Shown here: positions 37,039-44,742 of the stretch, piece after piece | How positions within the stretch are numbered: the first letter of the stretch is position 1 | Layout: each line of letters starts with the position of its first letter | From: an uncultured Devosia sp. | Lineage (GTDB): Bacteria; Pseudomonadota; Alphaproteobacteria; Rhizobiales; Devosiaceae | Assembly: GCF_963517015.1 (NCBI RefSeq) | Contig: NZ_CAUQDV010000001.1 | Span: 682,001-746,000, forward strand | Reading direction: 5' to 3' | Length of the DNA: 64,000 nt | The notes under the pieces: generated by a model | The model's input: the letters and a program-made list of their open reading frames with translations, nothing else | Told to the model about the DNA's origin: nothing | Databases searched by the model: none | Made by a program: the position numbers and the translations under genes

Positions 37039-37248
37039 ATGAAGCTGAGCGCGCGAAACCAGATCAAGGGCACTGTGGTGGAAGTCATCAAGGGCGCCAC
37101 GACCAGTCACGTCCGCATCGACATTGGTGGCGGCAATGTGGTCACCGCCTCGATCACCAACCAGGCGGTGGCCGAGCTCGATCTCGCGTCGGGCAAGCCA
37201 GCCTATGCCGTGATCAAGGCGTCAGATGTGATGGTCGGGGTCGACTAA
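37039..37248 (+). CDS. Molbindin (TOBE domain) protein
   Basis: The 69-residue protein is a single TOBE/Mop domain (KLSARNQIKGTVVEVIKGATTSHVRIDIGGGNVVTASITNQAVAEL). Such molbindins assemble as hexamers that store or buffer molybdate or tungstate in the cytoplasm. ATG 37039 lies eight bases after AAGGA. Its last 4 bases overlap the end of the convergent P-loop kinase gene. No molybdate transporter genes are nearby. Confidence 0.9.
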   Translation: MKLSARNQIKGTVVEVIKGATTSHVRIDIGGGNVVTASITNQAVAELDLASGKPAYAVIKASDVMVGVD

Positions 37249-37790
37249 GCCGGGTCGTCCAGCAGATATTGCCCGCTTTCGAGCGCCAGCAGGACGGCTG
37301 ACAGCGTCCGGTCTCGATCCAGGCCATCCACCGGCAGTACATGCTTTTCATGCCGGCCCAGGTCGGCAAACTGCCGGTGCAGTTCCGCAACCACCACCGG
37401 ATCGGCGAGACTGTCGCCACCCCGCGCCTGGCACCGGGCAATAGCCTCTTCGAGCGGTGTGCGCAGCACGATGTAATGGGTTGGTATGCCCCGGTTTTCA
37501 TAGGCGGGCAGGGCGGCCGGGCGGATCACGCCATCCAGAGCGACGAAGTAGCCGTTCGCGGCATAGTGTCGACCGACATCGCCGGCAATCCGCATCACCA
37601 TCTGGTTCTGCGCGTGGGCCTCGACCAACCACGGATCGAGATGGCCATGCTTGATATAGCCCCAGAAATCATCGGTATGGACATGCGCCTTGGGCGCGCC
37701 GGGCATCAGGGCCAGGGCTTCTGCTGTCGTGGTCTTTCCCGAACCGGGCGATCCGGATAGCAGCAGGATATGGCCACCCAGATCAAACAT
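37245..37790 (-). CDS. P-loop NTPase / small kinase-like protein
   Basis: The 181-residue protein has Walker A GSPGSGKT (13-20) and an AAA_33/zeta-toxin-like kinase fold (HTDDFWGYIKHG as the acceptor-binding strand, later YIVLRTPLEEAIARCQARGG). The substrate is unknown; small-molecule phosphorylation is likely from the fold. The start overlaps the stop of the upstream methyltransferase by one base (TGATG on the minus strand), so they form one unit. Confidence 0.8.
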   Translation of the reverse strand: MFDLGGHILLLSGSPGSGKTTTAEALALMPGAPKAHVHTDDFWGYIKHGHLDPWLVEAHAQNQMVMRIAGDVGRHYAANGYFVALDGVIRPAALPAYENRGIPTHYIVLRTPLEEAIARCQARGGDSLADPVVVAELHRQFADLGRHEKHVLPVDGLDRDRTLSAVLLALESGQYLLDDPA

Positions 37791-38620
37791 CAGAGCTTGC
37801 CCAGGACGTCGCCGAGGCGGACCTTGGCGCTGCCGGGGCGCAGCGGCTTCTGCTGGTTCTCATGGGGCGCCCAGCCGGAGAGCCAGATGATTTCCAGCGT
37901 CGCGCGGATGCGGCCGTCGGGATCGCTATCCTGGCTGGCATAGGCCTCGGCGGCAGCCGCCAGCAGGGCCGGAGTGGCGAGGCGTTTTGATCGATCCAGC
38001 AAGGGGTTGGAGGCGCCGAGGGCCTTGAGTTCGGCCATCAGGGCGAAGGGATTGCCGTAGCGCACGACATGGGTTTCGACATCGGCCACGGGCAGGGCGA
38101 GGCCCGCGCGCTGCAGCAACCCGCCGCCATCGCGCACCTGGATCATCGGCGCGACGCGGGCCGAGGCGCCACCGAAAACCTCAGCATCGGCAGCAAGAAA
38201 GGCCTCGCGCAATTCGGTGAGGCTTTCGCCACCCAGCGCGGCAATCATCAGCAGGCCATCGGGCGCCAGATGCGCTCGCAGGCGCGCCAGATAGCCGGGC
38301 ACGTCATTGATGGCCTGCAGCTCCAATAGCGAGACGATCAGCTGGTAGTCGTCGCCTACCAGTGGCGGCATGTCATAGTCGGGCGAAAAGGACCGATAGC
38401 GCTCGAAGGCAAAGCTGGCGCTGGCGGTTTGGCCGACAGTGGGGAGCTTTTCGGGATCCGGGCCGATGATGGCGGACTTGGCAAAGTCACGCACAAGCGC
38501 GCCCAGGCGATCCTCGAGGTCGGCCAGGACCAGATCGAAGACGAAGTCACCGGTCTCGGTCCGGCGCGCCAGATGGCGGCGGATCAGGGCGGTGTCGAAA
38601 ATGGCGGGCGGCTGGGTCAT
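37790..38620 (-). CDS. Class I SAM-dependent methyltransferase-like protein (NDUFAF5/BioC-like)
   Basis: The 276-residue protein resembles the alphaproteobacterial homologue of NDUFAF5: FDTALIRRHLARR at the N-terminus, DYQLIVSLLELQAINDVPGYLARLRAHLAPDGLLMIAALGGESLTELREAFL in the middle, PMIQVRDGGGLLQRAGL, and a tail beginning WLSGWAPHENQQKP. NDUFAF5 hydroxylates an arginine of a complex I subunit, whereas BioC methylates malonyl-ACP; sequence alone does not decide. ATG 38620 is the natural start. The much longer open frame upstream is antisense to comF, grxC and the nitrilase gene. It is divergent from comF. Confidence 0.82.
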   Translation of the reverse strand: MTQPPAIFDTALIRRHLARRTETGDFVFDLVLADLEDRLGALVRDFAKSAIIGPDPEKLPTVGQTASASFAFERYRSFSPDYDMPPLVGDDYQLIVSLLELQAINDVPGYLARLRAHLAPDGLLMIAALGGESLTELREAFLAADAEVFGGASARVAPMIQVRDGGGLLQRAGLALPVADVETHVVRYGNPFALMAELKALGASNPLLDRSKRLATPALLAAAAEAYASQDSDPDGRIRATLEIIWLSGWAPHENQQKPLRPGSAKVRLGDVLGKL

Positions 38621-38698
38621 GTCGGGCTTGCGGCCAATCGGGGACGTGGCACTATCCGCCTTATGGAGAGGGACGCGGGGCTTGTCAAAACTGGTGTG

Positions 38699-39460
38699 AT
38701 GGTCAGCGGCCTGTTGCGCGGCGCTCGTGTCGCGGGGCGGATGCTGCTTGATCTCGCCTATCCGCCGGTCTGCCTCAATTGCGAGGCGCCCACAGTCACG
38801 CCCAACGGGCTCTGCGCGCAATGCTTTGCGCAACTTCGTCCCATCACCGCGCCGCTCTGCCCGGTCATGGGCCTGCCGTTTGAAATCTCGCTGGGCCCCG
38901 ATGCCCTTTCGGCCGAGGCGCTGGCCGATCCGCCGCCTTTTGGACGGGCGCGAGCAGCGGTGATCTACAATGAGGTGGCACGCACCTTGGTCTCGCGGCT
39001 CAAATATGGCGACCGGCCGGAACTGGCGCAGTTCTGCGGACGACTGATGGCGGGGGCCGGGCATGAACTCTGGACCGGCGATCCCATCCTCGTCCCCGTG
39101 CCACTCCATCCGGCGCGGCAGCGCGAGCGGCGCTACAATCAATCTGCCGAACTGGCACAGGCGGTGGGCAGGCTCACAGGGCTGAAGGTCGATCCCTTGC
39201 TGGTTCGTCGTATTCGCAAGACGCGACAACAGGTTGGGCTCTCGGGCGACGGGCGGCAGCGGAACGTCGCGGGCGCCTTTGCCGTTCACCCGGATATGCT
39301 GTCCCGCAGCAAGGGCCGCCGGATCGTTGTGGTGGACGATGTCTATACGACCGGCGCCACGGTCAAGGCGGTGACGCGGGTGCTGCGCAAGGCGGGGGCC
39401 GAGGTGGTGGATGTCATCACCTTTGCCCGCGTTGTCATTGGGGCAGATCTGCCCATATAA
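38699..39460 (+). CDS. comF: ComF family phosphoribosyltransferase-like protein
   Basis: The 253-residue protein has an N-terminal four-Cys zinc finger (CLNC and CAQC), the ComF segment LKYGDRPELAQFCGRLM, VPVPLHPARQRERRYNQSAELA and the PRPP-binding loop VVVDDVYTTGAT. ComF proteins take part in DNA uptake or single-strand DNA handling, but the biochemistry is uncertain. ATG 38699 is chosen, while an in-frame ATG at 38663 adds 12 residues. grxC follows 33 bases downstream. Confidence 0.88.
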   Translation: MVSGLLRGARVAGRMLLDLAYPPVCLNCEAPTVTPNGLCAQCFAQLRPITAPLCPVMGLPFEISLGPDALSAEALADPPPFGRARAAVIYNEVARTLVSRLKYGDRPELAQFCGRLMAGAGHELWTGDPILVPVPLHPARQRERRYNQSAELAQAVGRLTGLKVDPLLVRRIRKTRQQVGLSGDGRQRNVAGAFAVHPDMLSRSKGRRIVVVDDVYTTGATVKAVTRVLRKAGAEVVDVITFARVVIGADLPI

Positions 39461-39493
39461 GGATAAACGCCTCGTCTCGAAGGAGAATTTTCG

Positions 39494-39748
39494 ATGGCCA
39501 AGATCGAAATCTATACGACCCCGACCTGCCCTTATTGCCACGCCGCCAAGGCGCTGCTCGCTGACAAGGGCGCCGACTATACCGAAATCACCGTGCTCGA
39601 TCCGGAGCTGCGCGCTGCGATGACCGAGCGGGCCCATGGCCGCCGCACCGTGCCGCAGATCTTTATCGGCGAGACCCATGTCGGTGGCTATGACGATATG
39701 GCCGCACTGGATCGCGAAGGCGGTCTCGACCCGCTGCTGGCCTCGTAA
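39494..39748 (+). CDS. grxC: Glutaredoxin 3
   Basis: The 84-residue dithiol glutaredoxin has the active site CPYC (Cys12, Cys15), the cis-proline segment TVPQIFIGETHVGGYDDM and the normal length. It reduces disulfides with glutathione. ATG 39494 lies nine bases after AAGGAG. The nitrilase-family gene starts six bases after its stop; in eukaryotes and bacteria such Nit proteins repair deaminated glutathione, a sensible partner. Confidence 0.95.
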   Translation: MAKIEIYTTPTCPYCHAAKALLADKGADYTEITVLDPELRAAMTERAHGRRTVPQIFIGETHVGGYDDMAALDREGGLDPLLAS

Positions 39749-39754
39749 ATTCCC

Positions 39755-40585
39755 ATGAAGATCGCTGCCATCCAGATGCGGTCGGGCCTCGATCCCGACG
39801 ACAATCTTGCTGCGCTTGAGCCAATGCTGGCCGAGACTGCCAAGGCCGGCGTCCGCTATGCGCTGACGCCGGAAGTGACGGTGATCTTCCCGGAAAACCG
39901 CGACCAGCTCCGAAGCGTCGCCGCGCCTTTCGAGGATCATCCGCAGCTCCGCCGTATCGGCACTCTGGCCAGGCAGCATGGCATGTTCGTCCACATCGGT
40001 TCGCTGGCCGTGCCGCTGCCGGATGGCCGCTTTGCCAATCGTTCGGTGCTGTTCGGCCCCGATGGCGCAATCATTGCGACCTATGACAAGATCCATCTGT
40101 TCGACGCCGATATTTCCGGCCTCAACGCCTATCGCGAAAGCGCCACCTATGCCGGGGGCGAGCGGGCGGTGACGGCCGAGCTGGGTGAATTCACCCTGGG
40201 CATGTCCATCTGCTACGACATGCGCTTTCCAAAACTCTACAACAGCCTCGCCAATGCCGGCGCCAATCTGATTGCGGTGCCCGCTGCCTTCACGGTGCCA
40301 ACCGGCCAGGCACATTGGCATGTGCTGCTGCGCGCCAGGGCCATCGAGACAGGTTCCTATGTCATTGCCGCCGCCCAAGGCGGGCAGCATCCCAATGGCC
40401 GCGCTACCTATGGTCATTCCCTGGTGATCGATCCCTGGGGGCGGATCATCGCCGAGCTCGATCATGACGAGCCGGGCGTGCTCGTTGCCGAAATTGCCAT
40501 GGATCATGTCGTCGACGCGCGGCAGCGGATACCGGCTCTGGCTAATGCACGCGATTTTGCCCTGCCGGGGGCGTTGCAGAGCTAG
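39755..40585 (+). CDS. Carbon-nitrogen hydrolase, likely deaminated glutathione amidase
   Basis: The 276-residue protein belongs to the nitrilase superfamily with the full catalytic triad: Glu40 (LTPEVT), Lys112 (YDKIHLFD) and Cys153 (SICYDMRFP). The IHLFD and DMRFPKLYNSL segments match the Nit1 branch, which hydrolyses deaminated glutathione. Position directly after grxC supports a glutathione link. A wider amidase role cannot be excluded. Confidence 0.88.
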   Translation: MKIAAIQMRSGLDPDDNLAALEPMLAETAKAGVRYALTPEVTVIFPENRDQLRSVAAPFEDHPQLRRIGTLARQHGMFVHIGSLAVPLPDGRFANRSVLFGPDGAIIATYDKIHLFDADISGLNAYRESATYAGGERAVTAELGEFTLGMSICYDMRFPKLYNSLANAGANLIAVPAAFTVPTGQAHWHVLLRARAIETGSYVIAAAQGGQHPNGRATYGHSLVIDPWGRIIAELDHDEPGVLVAEIAMDHVVDARQRIPALANARDFALPGALQS

Positions 40586-40641
40586 GCGATCGACCTATAT
40601 CTTTCCCAACAGCGCCGCCCGGCGCATGAGACTTGCCGACC

Positions 40642-41067
40642 GTGATCCAGTATTCCCTCCATTGCTCCAAAGGCCACCGCTACGACGCCTGGTTCAAGAA
40701 TGCTGCGGCATTCGATGAACAGCAGGCCCGCGGCATCGTGAGTTGCGCCGTCTGCGGCGATGGTGCGGTGGAGAAAGCGCCGATGGCTCCGGCTGTGGCG
40801 CGCACGGATGGTGACAAGGTCTCACTCGGCTCCTCCAGTCCAGATCTCGCCAAGTTCCGCGAGCTGCTGCGGCAATATCGACAAAAGGTGACCAGCCAAG
40901 CCGATTACGTTGGCGACCGCTTTGCCGAAGAAGCGCGGAAAATCCATTTCGAGGAAGTGGAGAAACGCGACATCTATGGCGAGGCAACGCGAGACGAGGT
41001 TGTCGCGTTGGCTGAGGACGGCGTGGAGTTCATGCCGCTGCCCGACCTCCCGGACGAGCACAACTAA
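40642..41067 (+). CDS. DUF1178 family protein
   Basis: The 141-residue protein has the DUF1178 pattern: an N-terminal IQYSLHCSKGHRYDAWF with CxxxH, a central SCAVCGDGAVEKAPMAPAV zinc-like knuckle, and a conserved C-terminal half from YVGDRFAEEARKIHFEEVEKRDIYGEAT. The GTG at 40642 matches the usual start of the family (methionine, Ile, then Y/L); a TTG three codons earlier is possible. The function is unknown. It closes the comF-grxC-nitrilase group, which is typical of alphaproteobacteria. Confidence 0.9.
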   Translation: MIQYSLHCSKGHRYDAWFKNAAAFDEQQARGIVSCAVCGDGAVEKAPMAPAVARTDGDKVSLGSSSPDLAKFRELLRQYRQKVTSQADYVGDRFAEEARKIHFEEVEKRDIYGEATRDEVVALAEDGVEFMPLPDLPDEHN

Positions 41068-41151
41068 TCCCGGGCCCATCGGGTCCGGCGGGGCCTTGCG
41101 TCCCATCAGTTCCGAGCGCCACTCCCGGCGCGACCTACCGGAGAAATTGCT

Positions 41152-42021
41152 ATGACCACACTTGATGCAGCCCTTTCGGGCACTTTTGCCATTGGCGGCG
41201 ACCTGACGGTCAACCGTCTGGGTTTCGGCGCCATGCGCATTACCGGCAAGGGCATCTGGGGTCCGCCCGAGGATCCGGAAGAAGCCAAGGCGACCCTGCG
41301 CCGCCTGCCTGAACTCAATGTCAATTTCGTCGACACGGCGGAAAGCTATGGCCCCTATGTCAGCGAAGAACTGATCGGGGAGGTGCTGGCGCCCTATGGC
41401 AAGGGCACCATCGTGGCCACCAAGAGCGGGCTGACCCGCCATGGTCCCGATGTCTGGCCGCAACTCGGCCGTCCGGAATTCTTGCGGCAGGGCGCGATCC
41501 AGAGCCTGCGCCGCCTCAAGGTCGAGCGGATCGATCTCTGGCAGTTGCACCGCATCGACGCCAAGGTGCCGGCGCAGGAGCAGTTCGAGACCATTGCCCA
41601 GTTGCAGAAGGATGGCATCATTCGCCATGCCGGCCTCAGCGAGGTCAGCGTCGATGAGATCAAGGAAGCCAGCAAGTTCTTCAAGGTGACCACGGTCCAG
41701 AACCTCTACAATCTGGTCAATCGCAAGTCCGAAGAGGTTCTGAGCTATTGCGAGGCCAATGGCATCGGCTTCATTCCCTGGCGCCCGATCGACGGCGGCA
41801 ATCTTGAGAGCACCAGCGCCGAGTTCAAGGCGATCATGGACAAGCACCAGGCTTCGGCCAGCCAGCTGGCGCTGGCCTGGATGCTGAAGCGGTCGCCGGT
41901 CATGTTGCCGATTCCGGGCACCGGCAAGGTCAAGCATCTAGAAGAAAATGTCGCCGCAGCTGCCATCCAGCTCAGCGATGAGGAATTCCAGACCCTCGAC
42001 CGGATCGGCAAGCAGGCCTAG
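41152..42021 (+). CDS. Aldo/keto reductase
   Basis: The 289-residue protein folds as a TIM-barrel oxidoreductase of the AKR superfamily. The catalytic tetrad is seen in NFVDTAESYGPYVSEE (Asp, Tyr), IVATKSG (Lys) and LWQLHRID (His). The NADPH-binding end is PIPGTGKVKHLEENV. The substrate cannot be read from sequence. It stands alone, with a GTGTCA repeat after it. Confidence 0.9.
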   Translation: MTTLDAALSGTFAIGGDLTVNRLGFGAMRITGKGIWGPPEDPEEAKATLRRLPELNVNFVDTAESYGPYVSEELIGEVLAPYGKGTIVATKSGLTRHGPDVWPQLGRPEFLRQGAIQSLRRLKVERIDLWQLHRIDAKVPAQEQFETIAQLQKDGIIRHAGLSEVSVDEIKEASKFFKVTTVQNLYNLVNRKSEEVLSYCEANGIGFIPWRPIDGGNLESTSAEFKAIMDKHQASASQLALAWMLKRSPVMLPIPGTGKVKHLEENVAAAAIQLSDEEFQTLDRIGKQA

Positions 42022-42065
42022 TTCATCCCCGACTGAACAGTCGAGAACCGCTTGGACCACATGCT

Positions 42066-42202
42066 CGGTGTCATCCCGGCCTTGAGCCGGGATCCATCCC
42101 GAGATGGAGGCCTTGCCGCAAGGTAGGTGTGCAGGTCACTTCCACCTCGCGGCTGTGAGTCGATCTCAGGATGGGCCCCGGCTCAAGGCCGGGGTGACAC
42201 CG
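42066..42202. repeat. Dispersed palindromic repeat, copy 3
   Basis: Arms CGGTGTCATCCCGGCCTTGAG and CTCAAGGCCGGGGTGACACCG are inverted around about 95 bases with inner TTGCCGCAAGGTAGG. It lies between the convergent aldo/keto reductase and VOC genes. Confidence 0.85.
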
Positions 42203-42217
42203 TGGGTGTGGAAGCCA

Positions 42218-43219
42218 TCATCCCACCACGAGCCGCACAGACGTTCCCCAGGGGTCGGCAGCTATGAGGTCGCTGCCGGCCTCTTGTGTTTCGACGCCGG
42301 CTTCGGCCAGGCGCTGGCGGATCGGGTCGAGCAGCGTGGCGTCGTCGAGCTGCAGGGTGAATTCGGCGAGACCGGTTTTCAGCGGGTCGCGCGGCCCGGC
42401 ACCCTCGCTCTGCCAGGTGTTGACCGCCACATGGTGGTGGTAGCGTCCCGAGGACATGAAAGCCGCACCATCGCGGCCGCGCACGATATCGAGGCCAAGT
42501 GCGCCATTGTAGAAGGCGGTGGCCGCTTCGATCTCGCCGGCCCGCAGATGAATATGGCCGATGCGCGTGGCATCGGGCGCGCCGGTGAAGGTGTCGACAT
42601 TGGTATTGGTCAGCTGGAACAGGCTCTCCACATCGAGCGCCTCGCTGGCCATTACCACCTGGTCGCCCTCCCAGGTCCAGCTGTCCGGCGTTCGGTCGGC
42701 ATAGACTTCCACACCATTGCCCTCCGGGTCATCGAGATAGACGGCCTCGCTGACCAGGTGATCGGCAAAGCCGGTTAGCGGCGCATCCATCATGGCGACA
42801 TGCACCAGCCAGCGCGCCAGCTCGGTGCGCGAGGGCATGACGAAGGCGGTATGATAGAGCCCGGCCTCGCTGGGGGCGGAAAAGGGTGCTTCGGGCGCCG
42901 ACAGCAGGGTCAGCAGGGTGGTGTCGCCAACGCCCATTGCTACCTCTTCATCGCTTTCGCGGAGAATCTTGAGGCCAATGACCAGCTGATAATATCGCTT
43001 CATCAGGTCGATATTGCGGGCGCGCAGGGTCACGTCGCGCACATGGATCGGCGCAGCGGTGGCCACGGTGACTTCCGGTGTTGGCGCCAGCAGCGCAAAA
43101 CCCTCGGCGCGCAGGGCATTGGTCAGCGCGGCGCTGGCTGTGGTGACGCCGGCAAGGCGCAGGAGGTGACGGCGGGAAATCTTCGACATGCTGACGCTCA
43201 TGCTAATGGTGTTGGCCAT
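42218..43219 (-). CDS. Tat-exported VOC family protein (CatE-like double glyoxalase fold)
   Basis: The 333-residue protein carries a twin-arginine signal (SRRHLLRLAGVTTASAAL) followed by two vicinal-oxygen-chelate halves: IHVRDVTLRARNIDLMKRYYQ with LYHTAFVMPSR, and IGHIHLRAGEIEAATAFYNGALGL with FMSSGRYHHHVAVNTW. Metal-ligand candidates (His, His, Glu) are present, as in CatE-type ring-cleavage dioxygenases. Export of such a protein is unusual. ATG 43219 is one of three close starts; 43201 and 43189 also keep the Tat motif. Confidence 0.8.
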   Translation of the reverse strand: MANTISMSVSMSKISRRHLLRLAGVTTASAALTNALRAEGFALLAPTPEVTVATAAPIHVRDVTLRARNIDLMKRYYQLVIGLKILRESDEEVAMGVGDTTLLTLLSAPEAPFSAPSEAGLYHTAFVMPSRTELARWLVHVAMMDAPLTGFADHLVSEAVYLDDPEGNGVEVYADRTPDSWTWEGDQVVMASEALDVESLFQLTNTNVDTFTGAPDATRIGHIHLRAGEIEAATAFYNGALGLDIVRGRDGAAFMSSGRYHHHVAVNTWQSEGAGPRDPLKTGLAEFTLQLDDATLLDPIRQRLAEAGVETQEAGSDLIAADPWGTSVRLVVG

Positions 43220-43524
43220 GGCTAACACGGACGCGTGAGCCTGGGACCTGACAAGCGCGTGTGCCGGCACGATCACGCGCAAACGCAGCGTTCGTCGGGC
43301 CGGATATAATCGATGTCGGGGAGGTTAGGGTCGGTCCGATAGGGAGGGTGGAATCCCCGCTATCGAACCTGACCAATCCAGCTGTCTTGGCAGACCGCTG
43401 AATGGCTGGGCGGGGCTATAGCACCGGCATTCCGGCTTGGCGACAGAAATGTCGTCATCTCGTCACAAATCTTGTCTGTTCTGGGCCGGTCTATTTCAGC
43501 ACCAACCCCTTTGTCCGGTTTCCC
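43220..43524. other. Divergent intergenic region with an imperfect stem-loop
   Basis: About 300 bases lie between two divergent Tat-signal genes. A structured element is at 43329-43374: arms GGTCGGTCCGATAG and CTATCGAACCTGACC pair over 14 positions with one mismatch and one bulge, around an inner GGGA/TCCC. No U-tract follows. It could be an operator, a leader structure or a terminator. Confidence 0.45.
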
Positions 43525-44529
43525 ATGCCCTTGTCACGCCGTCACCTTCTTGGCCTTGCGGGAGCAGCCCTCGTCATGCCGGCCCTTGCCAAGGAGAAGA
43601 TCATGCGCGCCTATAATATCGAGATGCTGCACCAGAGCATTGGTCCGGACGATGCACGCGGTGACGGCTGGGTCTTCGGTCTGCCGCCGGGGATCAGCAC
43701 GGCGCAATGGCCGCTCGATCCCAATAATGGCTATCCGCTCAATCACGGTTTTACCATTCGCCTGCCGGAGGACTATCGCGTCCATGGTCCCGATATCGTG
43801 GCCCTAAGCTTCTTCGCGGTGGCTTTCGACCATAATGACGGCATGCCGCTGACCGCGCTCGCCGTGCGCGCCTTTTTCGACGAGGTTGATCCGGAACGAC
43901 CCAGCGATCAGTCGCTGCTGCCCTTCTGGGAGGCGCGGCAAAGCGAGCATCCGCGACTTCATCGCATGCGGGATGTCCTCGATCTGGAATATGCAGTGAT
44001 CCTGCTGACTGAAGAGGAGTTTGTGGGCCCCTTCGCGCAACCGCCGCGCTTCGATGGCAATCCGCATCTGTCTGAAGTGCCGGCGCCGGCCTGGTTGTCC
44101 AGGGGCGCGGGTGCCGCCTTCTGGGAGGGCAGCTACTCACCTGGCTCGCTCCCGCCGGAGGACTATTTCATCTTCAAGCAATTGGGCGGCATTCCCGACG
44201 CCGACCTGGCGTTCAACCGTGCCATCAGGATCACCGCCCGCACTGAAGACCCCAATGCCGGCATTGCACCGGATGAATTCGGCAACAATGGCTATCAGCG
44301 CGAATATTACTGGGAAGGCGGCGTGGTCGAGACCGAGAATTACCGCCTGCACAAATGGGTCAAGTCGCACCTGTCCGACCATGTCGGCGGCACGATGCGT
44401 CCCATCCAGGGCTTCCCGGACTTCAGCCCCTATCACCTCGGCTTCGAGGAATATTTCGGTGGCTACAACTTCGGTGGCGGCAACGCCCAGCTCGATTTCA
44501 AGGACATGAAATTCGACTGGGCGCAGTGA
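43525..44529 (+). CDS. Tat-signal exported protein of unknown function
   Basis: I do not recognise this 334-residue protein. It starts with a twin-arginine signal (SRRHLLGLAGAALVMPALA, cleaved near residue 22) almost identical in motif to the divergent VOC gene. The mature part is acidic and rich in aromatic residues, with repeated Pro/Gly turns (GWVFGLPPGISTAQWPLDPNNGY, NNGYQREYYWEGG, a C-terminal YHLGFEEYFGGYNFGGGNAQLDF). ATG 43525 is the only start giving the signal. Export before or after folding with a cofactor is implied by Tat. Confidence 0.75.
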   Translation: MPLSRRHLLGLAGAALVMPALAKEKIMRAYNIEMLHQSIGPDDARGDGWVFGLPPGISTAQWPLDPNNGYPLNHGFTIRLPEDYRVHGPDIVALSFFAVAFDHNDGMPLTALAVRAFFDEVDPERPSDQSLLPFWEARQSEHPRLHRMRDVLDLEYAVILLTEEEFVGPFAQPPRFDGNPHLSEVPAPAWLSRGAGAAFWEGSYSPGSLPPEDYFIFKQLGGIPDADLAFNRAIRITARTEDPNAGIAPDEFGNNGYQREYYWEGGVVETENYRLHKWVKSHLSDHVGGTMRPIQGFPDFSPYHLGFEEYFGGYNFGGGNAQLDFKDMKFDWAQ

Positions 44530-44569
44530 TGGCCGCAGCCCTTGTCAGGCACTTATGTTTTCACACCCA

Positions 44570-44705
44570 CGGTGTCATCCCGGCCTTGAGCCGGGATCCA
44601 TCCTGAGATGGCTAGCTTGCCGCAAGGTCGTCGTGGCTATCGCCACCACCTTGCGGTTGCGGCCTGATCTCAAGATGGGCCCCGGCTCAAGGCCGGGGTG
44701 ACATC
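44570..44705. repeat. Dispersed palindromic repeat, copy 4
   Basis: Arms CGGTGTCATCCCGGCCTTGAG and CTCAAGGCCGGGGTGACATCG surround inner CCGCAAGGTCGTCG and CACCACCTTGCGG. It separates the Tat-signal gene from the convergent ilvD. Confidence 0.85.
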
Positions 44706-44742
44706 GAGAGTGCGGAAGCGCCGATGCCTTCAGGGCAGGCCC

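Noticed and set aside
37790..40507. 905-codon open frame on the minus strand
   Set aside because: Only the last 276 codons are a real methyltransferase; the upstream part is antisense to comF, grxC and the nitrilase gene.
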